From Boseongicola sp. (GTDB lineage Bacteria > Pseudomonadota > Alphaproteobacteria > Rhodobacterales > Rhodobacteraceae), in the NCBI GenBank assembly GCA_013042895.1, contig JABDPD010000073.1, positions 1 to 5,671 on the forward strand: a DNA stretch of 5,671 nucleotides. Direction: 5' to 3'. The notes below the pieces were generated by a model that saw only the letters and a list, made by a program, of their open reading frames with translations, did not search any database and had not been told where the DNA came from. Position 1 is the stretch's first letter. Every line of letters starts with the position of its first letter. Both the position numbers and the translations under genes were made by a program. Positions 5,148 to 5,671 of the stretch are shown one piece after another.

Positions 5148-5447
5148 GTGGAGTTTGTGTTAGCGATCAAAACCTGCATTAAGAAGTCTGCGGATTTCAG
5201 TGGCCGCGCTTCACTGGCCGAGTTTTGGTGGTGGGCACTTTTCGTCGCCGTAATTGAAGCCGCAATCATTTCACTGAACACTGTACTCGGTGGCTTGGTC
5301 TTTATAGCCGCGTTGCTTCCCTCTGCGGCCGCTGCATCGCGAAGGCTTCACGACACCAACCGATCTGGCTGGTGGACACTTCTGGCACTCGTTCCTTTTC
5401 CAGGCGCAGTTTTCTTGGCGGCGTTGCTCGTCTTTCAGGGAACATAG
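5148..5447 (+). CDS. DUF805 membrane protein, C-terminus cut by an in-frame TAG
   Basis: From GTG 5148 the product has 99 residues. It begins like other members (EFVLAIKTCIKKSADFSGRAS), with the signature FSGRAS-x2-EFWWW at 17-29, then helices at about 30-43 and 48-63, the hallmark RRLHDTNRSGWW (65-76), and a last helix at about 77-95. This is the inner-membrane DUF805 family (E. coli YhaH type), function unknown. The normal ending GT-x-GDNRFGPDP is interrupted: GT is followed by TAG (5445-5447), then GDNRFGFDPLG continues in the same frame. The membrane part is complete, so a shortened protein may still insert. GTG 5148 is preferred over the frame's earlier GTG (5052) because it gives the family N-terminus; a weak GGAAAAG lies 5 bases upstream. 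It may be a pseudogene, a tolerated truncation or a sequence error. Confidence 0.8.
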   Translation: MEFVLAIKTCIKKSADFSGRASLAEFWWWALFVAVIEAAIISLNTVLGGLVFIAALLPSAAAASRRLHDTNRSGWWTLLALVPFPGAVFLAALLVFQGT

Positions 5448-5558
5448 GGAGACAACCGCTTCGGGTTTGATCCGCTCGGTCGCGAAGCCTCACCGGCCAA
5501 CGCGCCCCTGCCCAACGAAAGAAGGAAGAGCGTGACCGAATGGCAAGACCGGCGCTAA
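5448..5558 (+). pseudogene. Severed DUF805 C-terminal tail behind the amber stop
   Basis: The same frame continues for 36 codons to TAA 5556-5558. It begins GDNRFGFDPLG, the conserved soluble tail of DUF805 proteins, and then becomes low-complexity and polar (REASPANAPLPNERRKSV), as these tails usually do. It has no start codon or ribosome binding site of its own, so it is expressed only if the TAG is read through or is not real. Confidence 0.6.
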
Positions 5559-5620
5559 GCGGTAATTGGCACCACGGTCAAATTCGTCAGCCTTGGGCTC
5601 AAACTCGCCATTCTCCCCCC

Positions 5621-5671
5621 TCAAACCGACCACTTCACCTCTTCAACCCCCACAAACCGCCTCATCCGCTC
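5621..5671 (-). CDS. Possible C-terminal end of a minus-strand gene cut by the right edge
   Basis: On the minus strand one frame is open from the edge (5671) to TGA at 5623-5621, encoding ERMRRFVGVEEVKWSV. The other two minus frames hit stops within a few codons. The alternation of hydrophobic and charged residues looks protein-like, but 16 codons are too few to assign a family. The 62 bases between it and the DUF805 tail show nothing else convincing. Confidence 0.3.
   Translation of the reverse strand, partial: ERMRRFVGVEEVKWSV

Noticed and set aside
5555..5611. Minus-strand 18-codon frame with a G-rich sequence before its ATG (5611)
   Set aside because: Too short, no recognisable feature, and the GGGGGG run is a poor ribosome binding site; it overlaps the DUF805 tail by only a few bases but nothing supports it.

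Overview
The window looks like chromosomal DNA of a marine alphaproteobacterium, most likely a roseobacter (Rhodobacterales). The main reasons are a full-length DddP-type DMSP lyase and a set of small families typical of that order (DUF3445, DUF6455, DUF805). I see no transposase, integrase, CRISPR array, tRNA or rRNA, so this reads as ordinary chromosome with several short, differently oriented transcription units. 

Layout: (1) 1-371 (+) is the C-terminal part of an ornithine cyclodeaminase/mu-crystallin family protein, cut by the left edge. A strong bidirectional terminator at 374-404 separates it from (2) a convergent YegP-type DUF1508 two-repeat protein (426-761, -). (3) 762-1118 is a 357-base stretch without a convincing gene. 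It ends in a Shine-Dalgarno sequence and a small hairpin that precede (4) an unrecognised two-helix membrane protein (1119-1544, +). (5) A DUF3445 (heme-dependent oxidative N-demethylase type) gene (1557-2333, -) converges on it and is divergent from (6) dddP (2458-3801, +). A perfect inverted repeat lies just before the dddP ribosome binding site. (7) After a hairpin-rich gap comes a probable three-gene + strand unit: an exported DsrE-like protein (3983-4438), a 48-residue ORF (4445-4591) and a four-cysteine DUF6455 protein (4609-4881). (8) 4882-5147 holds a terminator-like hairpin with a U tract that points to the minus strand, where no gene was found, plus further short stem-loops. (9) A DUF805 membrane protein (5148-5447, +) is stopped by an amber codon exactly inside the conserved C-terminal motif of the family, which continues in frame behind the stop. 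(10) The right edge carries what may be the last 16 codons of a minus-strand gene.

The metabolic theme is use of phytoplankton compounds: DddP releases DMS and acrylate from DMSP, the DUF3445 protein belongs to a family that oxidatively removes N-methyl groups, and the left-edge enzyme belongs to an imine/amino-acid family that includes ectoine- and beta-hydroxyaspartate-cycle members. Joint regulation of these genes is inference. The points most worth checking are the interrupted DUF805 gene, the orphan minus-strand terminator with its stem-loop cluster, the palindrome in front of dddP, and the overlooked 48-residue ORF. I did not find an obviously new multi-gene system.
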